Assembly (NCBI GenBank): GCA_965284315.1 | Contig: OZ260072.1 | Coordinates: 2,108,001-2,172,000 of the forward strand | DNA: 64,000 bases | Source: PCRC01 sp017848435 | GTDB taxonomy: Bacteria > Pseudomonadota > Gammaproteobacteria > Burkholderiales > Burkholderiaceae_C | Direction of reading: 5' to 3' | In this document: positions 34,247 to 43,635 of the stretch, piece by piece | Layout: every line of letters starts with the position of its first letter | How positions within the stretch are numbered: the stretch's first letter is position 1 | Position numbers and translations under genes: made by a program | Notes under the pieces: generated by a model | Seen by the model: the letters and a program-made list of their open reading frames with translations, nothing else | What the model was told of the DNA's origin: nothing | Database searches by the model: none

Positions 34247-36766
34247 ATGAACACAAGCTTCTGGGCATTGGGCTGGCGCAGCCTGTGGCGCGATTTGCGC
34301 GCGGGCGAGCTGCGGCTGCTGATGGTGGCCGTCACGCTGGCGGTGGCGGCGGTCACCGCCGTGGGGTTTTTTGCCGACCGGCTGCAAGGCGGCCTGCAGC
34401 GCGATGCCAAGCAACTGCTCGGCGGCGACGCCGTGGTCGCCAGCGACAACGCCACGCCCCCGGTCTTTCTGGCCAAGGCCCAGGCGCTCGGCCTGCAGGC
34501 CAGCAGCACCTTGGGCTTTCCCACCATGGGCCGTGCGCCTGAAACGCAGGGCGGCGCAACCCGGCTGGTGGCGCTGAAGGCGGTGGACGTTGGCTACCCG
34601 CTGCGCGGCAGCCTGAAGGTCGCGAGCCAGCCCGACGCGCCTGAACAGGCCACGCGCGACATCCCACAACCCGGCGAGGCCTGGGTGGACGCCGCCGTGC
34701 TCGACAGCCTGGGCCTGAAGATGGGCGACGCGCTGCTGCTGGGCGACGCGCAGCTGCGCATTGCCCGCATCATCGTCATCGAGCCCGACCGGGGCGGTGG
34801 CTTCGTCAATTTCTCACCGCGTGTGATGGTCAACCAGGCCGACATTGCCGCCACCGGCCTGGTGCAACCGGCCAGCCGCCTGACCTACCGGCTGGCGGTG
34901 GCCGGCACACCGGCCCAGGTGAAAGCCTTCACCGACTGGGCCGCCGAGACCACCCAAACACCTGCCATGCGCGGCGTGCGGCTGGAGTCGCTCGACAGTG
35001 GCCGGCCCGAAATGCGGCAAACGCTGGCCCGTGCCGAACAGTTCCTGAGCCTGGTGGCACTGCTGGCCGCGCTGCTGAGCGCGGTGGCGGTGGCGCTGGC
35101 CGCGCGCGCCTTTGCCGCCAGCCACCTGAACGACTGCGCGATGCTGCGGGTGCTGGGCCTGCGCCAGCGCACCATGGCGCTGGGTTACGCCTTTGAGTTC
35201 GCGCTGGTGGGGGTGTTTGCCAGCGGCGCCGGGCTGCTGCTGGGCTTTGCGGTGCACTACGGTTTTGTGGCGCTGCTGGCTGGCCTGGTGGCCGCGGCGC
35301 TGCCGCCACCGACGCTGTGGCCGGTGTTCTTCGGTTTCGGCATGGGGCTGACGCTGTTGGCCGCGTTTGGCCTGCCGCCAGTGCTGCAGCTGGCCAGCGT
35401 GCCGCCCCTCAGGGTGATCCGGCGCGACGTGGGCAACCTCAAGCCCGCGTCGCTGGGGGTGTTGGCGCTGGGCGTGCTGGGCTTTGCGGCGCTGCTGATG
35501 GCCGTCAGCAGCGACTGGCTGCTGGGCCTGATTGCGGTGGGTGGTTTTGCCGGTGCGGTGGCGCTGTTTGCGGCCTTGAGCTGGCTGGCGGTGCGCCTGC
35601 TGCGCGCCAGCGTGCACGAGGCCACCGCGCCGCGTTGGCTGGTGCTGGCCACGCGGCAGCTGTCGGCCCGGCCGGCGTTTGCGGTGGTGCAGGTCAGCGC
35701 GCTGGCGGTGGGCATGTTGGCGCTGGTGCTGCTGGTGCTGCTGCGCACCGACCTGGTGAGCAGCTGGCGCAAGGCGACCCCACCCGACGCGCCCAACCGC
35801 TTCGTCATCAACATCCAGCCCGAACAGGGCGACGCCTTCCGCCAGACCCTGCGCGACGCCGGTGTGACGCAGTTCGACTGGTACCCGATGATCCGCGGCC
35901 GGCTGGTCGCCATCAACGGCGCACCGACCTCGCCCGACGCCTTCACCGACGAGCGCGCCAAGCGGCTGGTGGACCGCGAGTTCAACCTCTCGCACGCCGC
36001 CGAGCAGCCGCCGCACAACACGGTTGTGGGCGGGCGCTGGGCCAACGAGGAGCGCGGCGCCATCAGCCTGGAAGAGGGCATTGCCAAGACGCTCAAGCTC
36101 AAGCTCGGCGACGAACTGCGGTTCGACATTGGCGGGATCGAGGCCAGCGCCAAGGTCACCTCGCTGCGCAAGGTGGACTGGGGTTCGCTGCACGCCAACT
36201 TCTTTGTGCTCTACCCGGTGAGCCGGCTGGACGATGTGCCCAGCACCTACATGACGGCCTTCCGCGCGCCGGCCACCGCCGGTTTTGACAACCGGCTGGT
36301 GCAGGCCTACCCCAACATCACCAACGTGGACATGAGCGCCACCATCAACCAGATCCAGCGCGTGCTGGACCAGGTGATCCGTGCGGTGGAGTTTTTGTTC
36401 GGCTTCACGCTGGCCGCCGGGCTGGTGGTGCTGTTTGCAGCGGTCACTGCCACCCGCGAGGAACGGGTGCGCGAGTTCGCCATCATGCGGGCGGTGGGTG
36501 CCAGCAGCGGGCTGCTGCGCCAGGTGCAGCGCGCCGAGCTGGCGGGCGTGGGCCTACTGGCGGGCTTTCTGGCGTCGCTGGTGGCCTCGGTCGTGGGCTG
36601 GGCGTTGGCGCGCTTCGTGTTTGAATTTGAGTGGACGGTGTCCCTCTGGGTGCCGCTGGTGGGCGCCCTGGCCGGGGCGGCGCTGGCGCTGGCCGCCGGC
36701 TGGTGGGGCCTGCGCGAGGTGGTGCAGCGGCCGGTGATGGACGCGCTGCGCCGCGCGCCGCAGTGA
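34247..36766 (+). CDS. FtsX-like ABC transporter permease
   Basis: An 839-residue inner-membrane permease with an N-terminal span, a large periplasmic MacB/LolC-like domain, then FtsX permease domains (about residues 255-375 and 715-835), e.g. GLRQRTMALGYAFEFALVG and EERVREFAIMRAVGASSGLLRQVQ. The arrangement, with about 10 spans, resembles E. coli YbbP, which works with an ATPase YbbA in lysophospholipase-linked export. No ATPase gene is adjacent here. The frame stays open far upstream, but ATG 34247 begins the normal N-terminus (FWALGWRSLWRDLRAGELR). Confidence 0.9.
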   Translation: MNTSFWALGWRSLWRDLRAGELRLLMVAVTLAVAAVTAVGFFADRLQGGLQRDAKQLLGGDAVVASDNATPPVFLAKAQALGLQASSTLGFPTMGRAPETQGGATRLVALKAVDVGYPLRGSLKVASQPDAPEQATRDIPQPGEAWVDAAVLDSLGLKMGDALLLGDAQLRIARIIVIEPDRGGGFVNFSPRVMVNQADIAATGLVQPASRLTYRLAVAGTPAQVKAFTDWAAETTQTPAMRGVRLESLDSGRPEMRQTLARAEQFLSLVALLAALLSAVAVALAARAFAASHLNDCAMLRVLGLRQRTMALGYAFEFALVGVFASGAGLLLGFAVHYGFVALLAGLVAAALPPPTLWPVFFGFGMGLTLLAAFGLPPVLQLASVPPLRVIRRDVGNLKPASLGVLALGVLGFAALLMAVSSDWLLGLIAVGGFAGAVALFAALSWLAVRLLRASVHEATAPRWLVLATRQLSARPAFAVVQVSALAVGMLALVLLVLLRTDLVSSWRKATPPDAPNRFVINIQPEQGDAFRQTLRDAGVTQFDWYPMIRGRLVAINGAPTSPDAFTDERAKRLVDREFNLSHAAEQPPHNTVVGGRWANEERGAISLEEGIAKTLKLKLGDELRFDIGGIEASAKVTSLRKVDWGSLHANFFVLYPVSRLDDVPSTYMTAFRAPATAGFDNRLVQAYPNITNVDMSATINQIQRVLDQVIRAVEFLFGFTLAAGLVVLFAAVTATREERVREFAIMRAVGASSGLLRQVQRAELAGVGLLAGFLASLVASVVGWALARFVFEFEWTVSLWVPLVGALAGAALALAAGWWGLREVVQRPVMDALRRAPQ

Positions 36767-36782
36767 GTGCCTGCGTTTAAAA

Positions 36783-36846
36783 TGCTACGCTTTAGATAGC
36801 TGAATCGCTAGATTCCACTAAGGCTCATGGCCGATTTAACTGAAAA
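36783..36846 (+). repeat. Dispersed ~60-bp repeat, copy C, overlapping globin start
   Basis: It contains GCTA and TAGC arms, GAATCGCTAGATTCCACTAAGG and GGCCGATTTAACTGAAAAT, aligning with copies A, B, D and E. A change of the usual GCTTGAGG to GCTCATGG creates the ATG of the globin gene, so the first seven codons (MADLTEN) are repeat-derived, and the conserved TAAGG of the repeat sits where a Shine-Dalgarno would be. Confidence 0.8.
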
Positions 36847-37261
36847 TAACACCGACGAAGCCGCGCCAGACACGCTGTACGCCCTGTTGGGCGGTGAAAC
36901 GCAGGTCAGGGCGCTGGTCGACGCTTTCTACGACCTGATGGACCTGGAGCCGCGCTACGCCGTGCTGCGCGCGGTGCACGGCAACACGCTGGAGAACGCG
37001 CGCCAGCGGCTGTTCTGGTACCTCTGCGGCTGGCTCGGCGGCCCGCCGTACTACACCGACCGCTTTGGCCACCCGCGCCTGCGCGCCCGCCATCTGCCGC
37101 AGCAAATTGGCGGTCACAGCATCGGTATTCAGGAGCGCGACCAGTGGCTCGCCTGCATGGACGACGCCATGGGCCAGGTGGGGGTGCACGAGGCCCTGCG
37201 CGCCCACCTGCGCCAGGTGTTTTTTGACACCGCCGACTGGATGCGCAACCGGCCTGAATGA
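36827..37261 (+). CDS. Group II truncated haemoglobin
   Basis: A 144-residue 2-on-2 globin of group II (GlbO-like), binding haem and O2 or NO in the cytoplasm. It carries the family sequence FWYLCGWLGGPPYYTDRFG, then HPRLRARHLP with proximal His89, then RDQWLACMDDAM. The first seven codons come from a dispersed repeat, which also supplies a TAAGG ribosome-site-like sequence only 3 nt before the ATG. The annotated start is the only ATG before the globin fold, which begins near residue 16. Confidence 0.93.
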   Translation: MADLTENNTDEAAPDTLYALLGGETQVRALVDAFYDLMDLEPRYAVLRAVHGNTLENARQRLFWYLCGWLGGPPYYTDRFGHPRLRARHLPQQIGGHSIGIQERDQWLACMDDAMGQVGVHEALRAHLRQVFFDTADWMRNRPE

Positions 37262-37449
37262 GTGCGTCCGTCCGCCGTGCCGGCGGGCGCGTGTGGGCTT
37301 TTGGCCTACACGGGTGGCCGTGTTCTGGCTGACAGCGCCTCACGCGCTGGGCCGATGCCGGGCCTGGGGGGCCCTGCCTACGATGGAACTGCGGTGCCAT
37401 CCAGCCTGTTTGTGGTGGCACCTGCCCAACCACAAAAAAGGACCCCACC

Positions 37450-38166
37450 ATGAACCGACGCCACCTGCTGCTCTCCAGCGCCGCCCTGTCTTCCCTCGCA
37501 CTCAGCGCCCACGCGGCCAACCCCACCGCCCCGGTGGTCAACAAGCCGGAGGTGCTGAAGGGCGCCGAGAACACCGCCAGGGCCCAGCCACCGCTGCCGT
37601 ATGCGCAAAGCGCGCTGGCCCCGGTGATTGGCAGCACCACGGTGGGCTTGCACTACGGCAAACACCACAAAAAATACTTTGAAGAACTGGCCAAGCTGTT
37701 GCCCGCCGCCACGCTGGAGACGGATTCGCTGGAAAGCATCGTCCGTGCTGCCACGCCCGGCCCGATCGCCAACAACGCCGGCCAGGCCTGGAACCACAAC
37801 TTCTACTGGCGCTCGATCGCGCCCAAGAGCGGTGGCAAGCCACCCCAGGCCGTGCGCGTGGCGCTCGAAGAGTCGTTTGGCTCGGTAGACGCCTTCAACA
37901 AGGAGTTCACCAAGACCGCCAGCGAGCATTTCGGCAGTGGCTGGGCCTGGCTGTGCAAGAACCAGCAAAACGGCAAGCTGGTGGTGGTCGGCACGCACGA
38001 CGCGGCCTCGCCCCTGACCATGGCCAGCCTGAAGCCGCTGCTGGTGGTGGACGTGTGGGAACACGCGTACTACAAGGACTACAGCAACGAGCGTGAGAAG
38101 TACGTCACCGCGGTGGTGGACAAGCTGCTGAACTGGCGTTTTGTGGAAGCCAACCTCGCCACCTGA
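37450..38166 (+). CDS. sodB: Exported Fe-type superoxide dismutase
   Basis: A 238-residue Fe/Mn superoxide dismutase that has an N-terminal export signal, MNRRHLLLSSAALSSLALSA, with a twin-arginine look. Metal ligand regions are LHYGKHHKKY, AWNHNFYW and DVWEHAYYKDY; active-site FGSGWAWL is present. Most bacterial Fe-SODs are cytoplasmic and about 195 residues, so the extra 45 residues at the N-terminus are unusual. Iron rather than manganese preference is inferred from overall resemblance. It stands alone between the globin and the convergent smr gene. Confidence 0.93.
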   Translation: MNRRHLLLSSAALSSLALSAHAANPTAPVVNKPEVLKGAENTARAQPPLPYAQSALAPVIGSTTVGLHYGKHHKKYFEELAKLLPAATLETDSLESIVRAATPGPIANNAGQAWNHNFYWRSIAPKSGGKPPQAVRVALEESFGSVDAFNKEFTKTASEHFGSGWAWLCKNQQNGKLVVVGTHDAASPLTMASLKPLLVVDVWEHAYYKDYSNEREKYVTAVVDKLLNWRFVEANLAT

Positions 38167-38179
38167 ACGCGGGTGCGGC

Positions 38180-38827
38180 TCAGCCCTGCAGACCCGCAGG
38201 TTTGAGCAACACCACCAGCGCGCCCGCGCCGCCTTCCGAGGGCTTGGCCAGCACAAAGGCCAGCACTTCGGTTTTCTGGATCAGCCAGCCCAGCACCTTG
38301 CTCTTGAGCACCGGTGTTTTGCCCGGCGACCCCAGCCCTTTGCCATGCACCACCCGCACGCAGCGGATGCCGTCCCGGTACGCCATGCGAATGAACGCCG
38401 ACAGGCGTTCTCTCGCTTCTTCGCGGCGCAGGCCGTGCAGGTCCAGTTCACGCTGGATGCTCCAGTCGCCCTTGCGCAGCTTGCGCGTCACGTCGGTGCC
38501 CACGCCGGGCCGGCGGTAGCTGAGCGCGTCGTCGGTGTCGAGCAGGGTGCTCACGTCAAACCCGTCGCTGAGGGCCTCGCGCAGCACCGCCTCTTCGTCC
38601 AGCAGCAATTGCAGCGCAATCGGCGCGGGCGGGTCGGGCGGCAGCAGCACGGTGCGTTTGTCGGGCAGCGGTTGCACCGGTCCCACAGCGCGGGCAAACA
38701 GCTCTTTTTCGGCCAGCGCGCGGCGCTCGGCCTCGCGCCGGGCTTTCTCCAGCGCGGCGGTGCGCGCCTTGTGCTCGGCGATGGTTTTCTGGATCGTGCC
38801 GAGGTCCTGCAGCGAATGCACTTTCAC
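38180..38827 (-). CDS. Smr-domain protein (MutS2-type endonuclease domain)
   Basis: A 215-residue protein with a basic coiled-coil N-terminus (about 1-60), a linker, and a C-terminal Smr domain (about 130-212) with LDLHGLRREEAR and VVHGKGLGS, the usual catalytic/nucleic-acid-binding motifs. Stand-alone Smr proteins nick branched DNA or act on RNA in ribosome rescue; which applies here is unknown. The start is GTG within a GTGA overlap with radC, so the two are co-translated. Confidence 0.9.
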   Translation of the reverse strand: MKVHSLQDLGTIQKTIAEHKARTAALEKARREAERRALAEKELFARAVGPVQPLPDKRTVLLPPDPPAPIALQLLLDEEAVLREALSDGFDVSTLLDTDDALSYRRPGVGTDVTRKLRKGDWSIQRELDLHGLRREEARERLSAFIRMAYRDGIRCVRVVHGKGLGSPGKTPVLKSKVLGWLIQKTEVLAFVLAKPSEGGAGALVVLLKPAGLQG

Positions 38828-39501
38828 AGCAACCCCCGCTCGGCCATGGACAAGGCGGCGCCCGGTGCCACGATGACATGGTCCAGTACCCGCACGTCCA
38901 CCAGCGCCAGCGCGGCTTTCAGCGTCTGTGTCAGCGCCTCGTCGGCGCGCGACGGTTCGGCCACGCCAGACGGGTGGTTGTGCGCCAGCACCACCGCACC
39001 CGCCTGGTGGTGCAGCGCGCGCAACACCACCTCGCGCGGGTAGACGCTGGTCTGCGTGAGCGTGCCGCGGAACAGCTCTTCCATCGCCAGCAGGCGGTGT
39101 TGTGCGTCCAGAAACAGCACCGCAAACACCTCGTGCGGGCGGGCGGCCAGCTGCAGCTGCAGGTAATTTTTCACCGCGTCGGGCGAGTCGAACACGGTAC
39201 GGCTTTTCAGCTGCTGCGCCAGCGCGCGGCGGGCCAGCTCCAGCACCGCCACCAGTTCGGCGCGTTTGGCCGGGCCGCCCAGGCCCTTGATGCGTTTGAG
39301 GTCTTCCGCGCTGGTGTTCAGCAGCCCGGCGATGCCGCCAAACGTGTCGAGCAGTTCCTGCGCCAGGGCCAGCACGTTCTTGCCCGCCATGCCGGTGCGC
39401 AACAGCAGCGCCAGCAGTTCGGCGTCGCCCAGTGCGGCGGGGCCGCGCGCCAGCAGCTTTTCGCGCGGGCGGGCGTCGGGCGGCAGGTCTTTGAGGATCA
39501 T
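38824..39501 (-). CDS. radC: RadC family JAB/MPN-domain protein
   Basis: A 225-residue protein with an N-terminal helix-hairpin-helix region (DLKRIKGLGGPAKRAEL) and a C-terminal JAMM domain with the metal-binding LAHNHPSGVAEPS. Family length is normal. Despite the name, a DNA-repair role is doubtful in the literature and the true substrate is unknown. It overlaps the downstream Smr gene by 4 nt and is divergent from the FKBP gene. Confidence 0.94.
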   Translation of the reverse strand: MILKDLPPDARPREKLLARGPAALGDAELLALLLRTGMAGKNVLALAQELLDTFGGIAGLLNTSAEDLKRIKGLGGPAKRAELVAVLELARRALAQQLKSRTVFDSPDAVKNYLQLQLAARPHEVFAVLFLDAQHRLLAMEELFRGTLTQTSVYPREVVLRALHHQAGAVVLAHNHPSGVAEPSRADEALTQTLKAALALVDVRVLDHVIVAPGAALSMAERGLL

Positions 39502-39599
39502 GGGCGGTGGGAGAGGGGGTATCGCCTGGGCGTTCAGCCCGTGTCGCGGCGAGTTTCTACAATACAGGCAGTTTATCGACAGTTCGCCACAGAGGTCCC

Positions 39600-40073
39600 A
39601 TGTCCCCAGACACCCCGCGCATTCAGGCCGGCTCGTTCCTGACGCTGCACTACCGGCTGGCAGGCCCCAACGGTGACATCATCAACACCTTCAGCGGGCC
39701 ACCGGCCACGCTGTCGCTCGGCACCGGGGCGCTGTCGCCAGCGGTGGAGCAGCGTTTGATCGGCCTGACCGAAGGCACCCGCACCGCGTTTGACATTCCC
39801 GCCGGCGTGGCCTTTGGCGAACGCAACCCCGAGATGACGCAGTGGGTGTCCAAAAAACTGCTGCACGACCTCGGCGAGGCCGACACCGATTACGCCGTGG
39901 GCGATGTGGTGCAGTTCCCCACGCCCGACGGCCGCGCCTCGTACGCCGGTGCGGTGCAGCAGGTGCGCCGCAACCCGGCGGACAACAGCGTGGAAGCCAT
40001 TCAGCTCGACTTCAATCACCCGCTGGCCAGCCAGCCGGTGACGTTTGAAGTGCATGTGATTGGTGTGTTGTGA
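39600..40073 (+). CDS. FKBP-type peptidyl-prolyl isomerase (SlpA-like)
   Basis: A 157-residue cytoplasmic FKBP: half-domain around SFLTLHYRLAGPNGDIINTF, GTGALSPAVEQRLIGLTEG, then an inserted-flap domain (about 70-130) and the final FEVHVIGVL strand, as in SlpA/FkpB. E. coli fkpB also directly precedes ispH, and here the genes overlap in a GTGA. The ATG at 39600 is preferred over upstream in-frame starts since a TACAAT -10-like box lies at 39558-39563. Confidence 0.92.
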   Translation: MSPDTPRIQAGSFLTLHYRLAGPNGDIINTFSGPPATLSLGTGALSPAVEQRLIGLTEGTRTAFDIPAGVAFGERNPEMTQWVSKKLLHDLGEADTDYAVGDVVQFPTPDGRASYAGAVQQVRRNPADNSVEAIQLDFNHPLASQPVTFEVHVIGVL

Positions 40074-41020
40074 GCAGCATCGGCCCCCAGGAAATTGTTT
40101 TGGCAGAGCCGCGTGGGTTTTGCGCGGGCGTGGACCGCGCGATCGAGATCGTGGAACGTGCGCTGGAGAAATTCGGCGCCCCCATCTACGTGCGCCACGA
40201 GATCGTGCACAACACCTACGTGGTGAACGACCTCAAGGCCAAAGGCGCGCGTTTCATTGAAGACCTGGACGAGGTGCCCCCCGGCGCAACGCTGGTGTTC
40301 TCGGCCCACGGCGTGAGCCAGGCGGTGCAGCGCGAGGCCGCAGCGCGTGGCTTCCAGGTGTTTGACGCCACCTGCCCGCTGGTGACCAAGGTGCATGTGG
40401 AAGTGGCCAAGCTCGCCAAAGAGGGCTACGAGTTCCTGATGATCGGCCACAAAGGCCACCCCGAGGTGGAAGGCACGATGGGCCAGGTCGACAGCGGCAT
40501 CCACCTGGTGGAAGACCTGGCCGACGCGGCGCGGGTGCAGCCGGCACAGACCGCCAAGCTGGCGATGGTGACGCAGACCACGCTGAGCGTGGACGACGCC
40601 TCCGGCATTGCCAACGCGCTGCGCGCCCGGTTCCCGCTGCTGCGGGAACCCAAGCAGCAAGACATCTGCTACGCCACCCAGAACCGGCAAGACGCGGTGA
40701 AAGTGCTCAGCCCGCAGGTGGACCTGGTGATTGTGGTCGGCAGCCCGACCAGTTCCAACAGCAACCGCCTGCGTGAAGTGGCCGAAAAGCTCGGCACCGA
40801 GAGCCACATGGTCGACAACGCGGACGAACTGCAGGCGGCGTGGTTTGAGGGCAAGCAGCGCATCGGGCTCACGGCGGGTGCCTCGGCGCCGGAGATTCTG
40901 GTGAAGCAGGTCATTGACCGCATCAAGGCGCTGGGCGCGGTGTCGGTGCAGCGCCTGCCCGGCACGCCCGAAACCATGAAGTTCCCGATGCCAAAAGGCC
41001 TGCGCATCGACCACCCATGA
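40070..41020 (+). CDS. ispH: 4-hydroxy-3-methylbut-2-enyl diphosphate reductase IspH
   Basis: A 316-residue Fe-S enzyme producing IPP and DMAPP in the last step of the MEP isoprenoid pathway. The three cluster cysteines are Cys18 (PRGFCAGV), Cys102 (DATCPLV) and Cys200 (DICYATQNR). Active-site segments GHKGHPE and PTSSNSNRL are present. The start is GTG, overlapping the FKBP stop, the same gene pairing as in E. coli. It ends 10 nt before dispersed repeat copy B. Confidence 0.97.
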   Translation: MSSIGPQEIVLAEPRGFCAGVDRAIEIVERALEKFGAPIYVRHEIVHNTYVVNDLKAKGARFIEDLDEVPPGATLVFSAHGVSQAVQREAAARGFQVFDATCPLVTKVHVEVAKLAKEGYEFLMIGHKGHPEVEGTMGQVDSGIHLVEDLADAARVQPAQTAKLAMVTQTTLSVDDASGIANALRARFPLLREPKQQDICYATQNRQDAVKVLSPQVDLVIVVGSPTSSNSNRLREVAEKLGTESHMVDNADELQAAWFEGKQRIGLTAGASAPEILVKQVIDRIKALGAVSVQRLPGTPETMKFPMPKGLRIDHP

Positions 41021-41030
41021 GACTGGCAGT

Positions 41031-41094
41031 TTGCTATTGATTCAATAGCTTTACTGCTAGGTTTCACTAAGGCTTGAGGCCAATTTGGCTTGAA
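41031..41094 (+). repeat. Dispersed ~60-bp repeat, copy B (best preserved)
   Basis: The 5' end is a perfect 17-bp palindrome, GCTATTGATTCAATAGC, followed by TTTACTGCTAGGTTTCACTA and AGGCTTGAGGCCAATTTGGC. It lies in the gap between the convergent ispH and VOC-protein genes and is the copy closest to an intact consensus. Confidence 0.88.
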
Positions 41095-41133
41095 ATCGCC
41101 CTGAAAACCCAGGGTGGCAGGCCCGGTAGCACT

Positions 41134-41565
41134 TTACGGGGCCTCAGGTGCCTCGCCGGTCTCGCAGTTCACCATCCAGCTGACGCCGAATTTGTCCACC
41201 AGCATGCCGAAGTGGGCGCCCCAGAAGGTCTTGGCGAATGGCATGGTCACCATACCGCCGACGGCCAGGGCCTTGAACACCGCTTCGCCCCGCGCCGCGT
41301 CCAGCGGCAGATTGACCGACATCGAAAACCCCGCGTGGCCGGCAAACGGCTGGCCCGGCATCCGGTCGCTGGCCATGAAGCGCTGGCCGTCCACCGCCAG
41401 CGCCGCGTGCATCACCTTCTGGTGCCATTCCGGTGCCAGGTGCTCGGCCTCGGGCGATTCGGCGTAGCGGTGCATGGCCACCAGCTCGCCGCCCAGGCAG
41501 TGCTGGTAAAAGCCCAGCGCGGTTTCGCAGTTGCCGTCAAAAAACAAATAGGGTTCGATGCGCAT
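41134..41565 (-). CDS. VOC-superfamily protein (YjdN/PhnB-like)
   Basis: A 143-residue glyoxalase/bleomycin-resistance-fold protein. It begins MRIEPYLFFDGNCETALGFY, contains the family GQPFAGHAGFSMSVNL region and ends with KTFWGAHFGMLVDKFGVSWMVNCE. This matches the YjdN (formerly PhnB) group, which is not a phosphonate enzyme in E. coli; its substrate is unknown. It is divergent from serS and convergent with ispH. Confidence 0.9.
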   Translation of the reverse strand: MRIEPYLFFDGNCETALGFYQHCLGGELVAMHRYAESPEAEHLAPEWHQKVMHAALAVDGQRFMASDRMPGQPFAGHAGFSMSVNLPLDAARGEAVFKALAVGGMVTMPFAKTFWGAHFGMLVDKFGVSWMVNCETGEAPEAP

Positions 41566-41656
41566 GGCACAGGGGTTACTACGAAATTAGTTCTCATGGT
41601 AACGGCGAAACAGCGGCTGTAAAAGGTGGCGAACCCGCACCCCCTAAAATTGCCAC

Positions 41657-42976
<1,320 letters not shown>

Positions 42977-42982
42977 ACGGCC

Positions 42983-43468
42983 TTACTTGATGTAGACCGT
43001 GCCAGTGAAGCTGGAGACCAGGGCGGTTTCTCCCGCCGCGTTGGTGCGTGTCATGTCCACCCGGTAGATCGCCAGCCGGCGGCTGCGGCTCACCTCGTGG
43101 GCCTTGGCTTCCAGCACGTCGCCAAAACGCGCGGCGGCCTGGTAGGTGATGTGGGCGTCAATGCCGACCGCCATCACCCCATAGGCATTGGCCGCCATGC
43201 CGAATGCCGTGTCGGCCAGGCTGAACATGGCGCCGCCGTGGCAGGCCCGGTGGAAGTTCATGTGCTGTTCTGCCACGCGCATGCGCAGCGTGGCGCGGCC
43301 CAGGCCAATGTCCACCAGCTCAATGCCCAGCGCTTCGCAGTGGCCGTCGGCCGCGCGGTAGCGGCGCGCGCGTTCAAACGCGGCGGTGTCGGTTTGCTCG
43401 GGCAGGGGGTCGTTGCGACCGGCTTGCGCCACAGCGGCGGCGGTGGCGGGGTGGGAAAGACCAGACAA
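42983..43468 (-). CDS. PaaI-family hotdog thioesterase
   Basis: A hotdog-fold thioesterase of about 161 residues. Conserved features: HMNFHRACHGGAMFSLADTAF (in part, with the catalytic Asn/His/Gly-rich loop) and AVGIDAHITYQAAARFGDVL. PaaI enzymes hydrolyse ring-hydroxylated phenylacetyl-CoA, but no paa genes are nearby, so the substrate is open. No ATG exists at the N-terminus. The TTG at 43468, 5 nt after a good AAGGAG site, is chosen over a TTG at 43513 that abuts a terminator-like hairpin. Confidence 0.87.
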   Translation of the reverse strand: MSGLSHPATAAAVAQAGRNDPLPEQTDTAAFERARRYRAADGHCEALGIELVDIGLGRATLRMRVAEQHMNFHRACHGGAMFSLADTAFGMAANAYGVMAVGIDAHITYQAAARFGDVLEAKAHEVSRSRRLAIYRVDMTRTNAAGETALVSSFTGTVYIK

Positions 43469-43510
43469 ATACAACTCCTTGAGTGCCAAGGGGCCAGCGA
43501 GGTGCTGTCC

Positions 43511-43549
43511 CAAAGAAAAACCCCGGTGCTACTGTTCATAACAACGGGG
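43511..43549 (-). terminator. Weak intrinsic terminator after mdcR
   Basis: On the minus strand CCCCG and CGGGG pair around a 19-nt interior with two further pairs possible, then TTTTTCTTT follows. It lies 87 nt after the mdcR stop and just before the PaaI-type gene, separating the two units. The stem is short, so efficiency is uncertain. Confidence 0.45.
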
Positions 43550-43635
43550 CGGTCTGCAGGAAAAATTCTAAACGCGTTTCTGGGCGCTTGGCCGTTCTGA
43601 CCACGCCCACCCGCTCATTGGGCAGCAACCGGTAA

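Noticed and set aside
43468..43513. Longer N-terminus for the PaaI-type thioesterase from a TTG at 43513
   Set aside because: That TTG falls at the edge of the terminator-like T-tract and lacks a ribosome site, whereas the TTG at 43468 has AAGGAG 5 nt before it.
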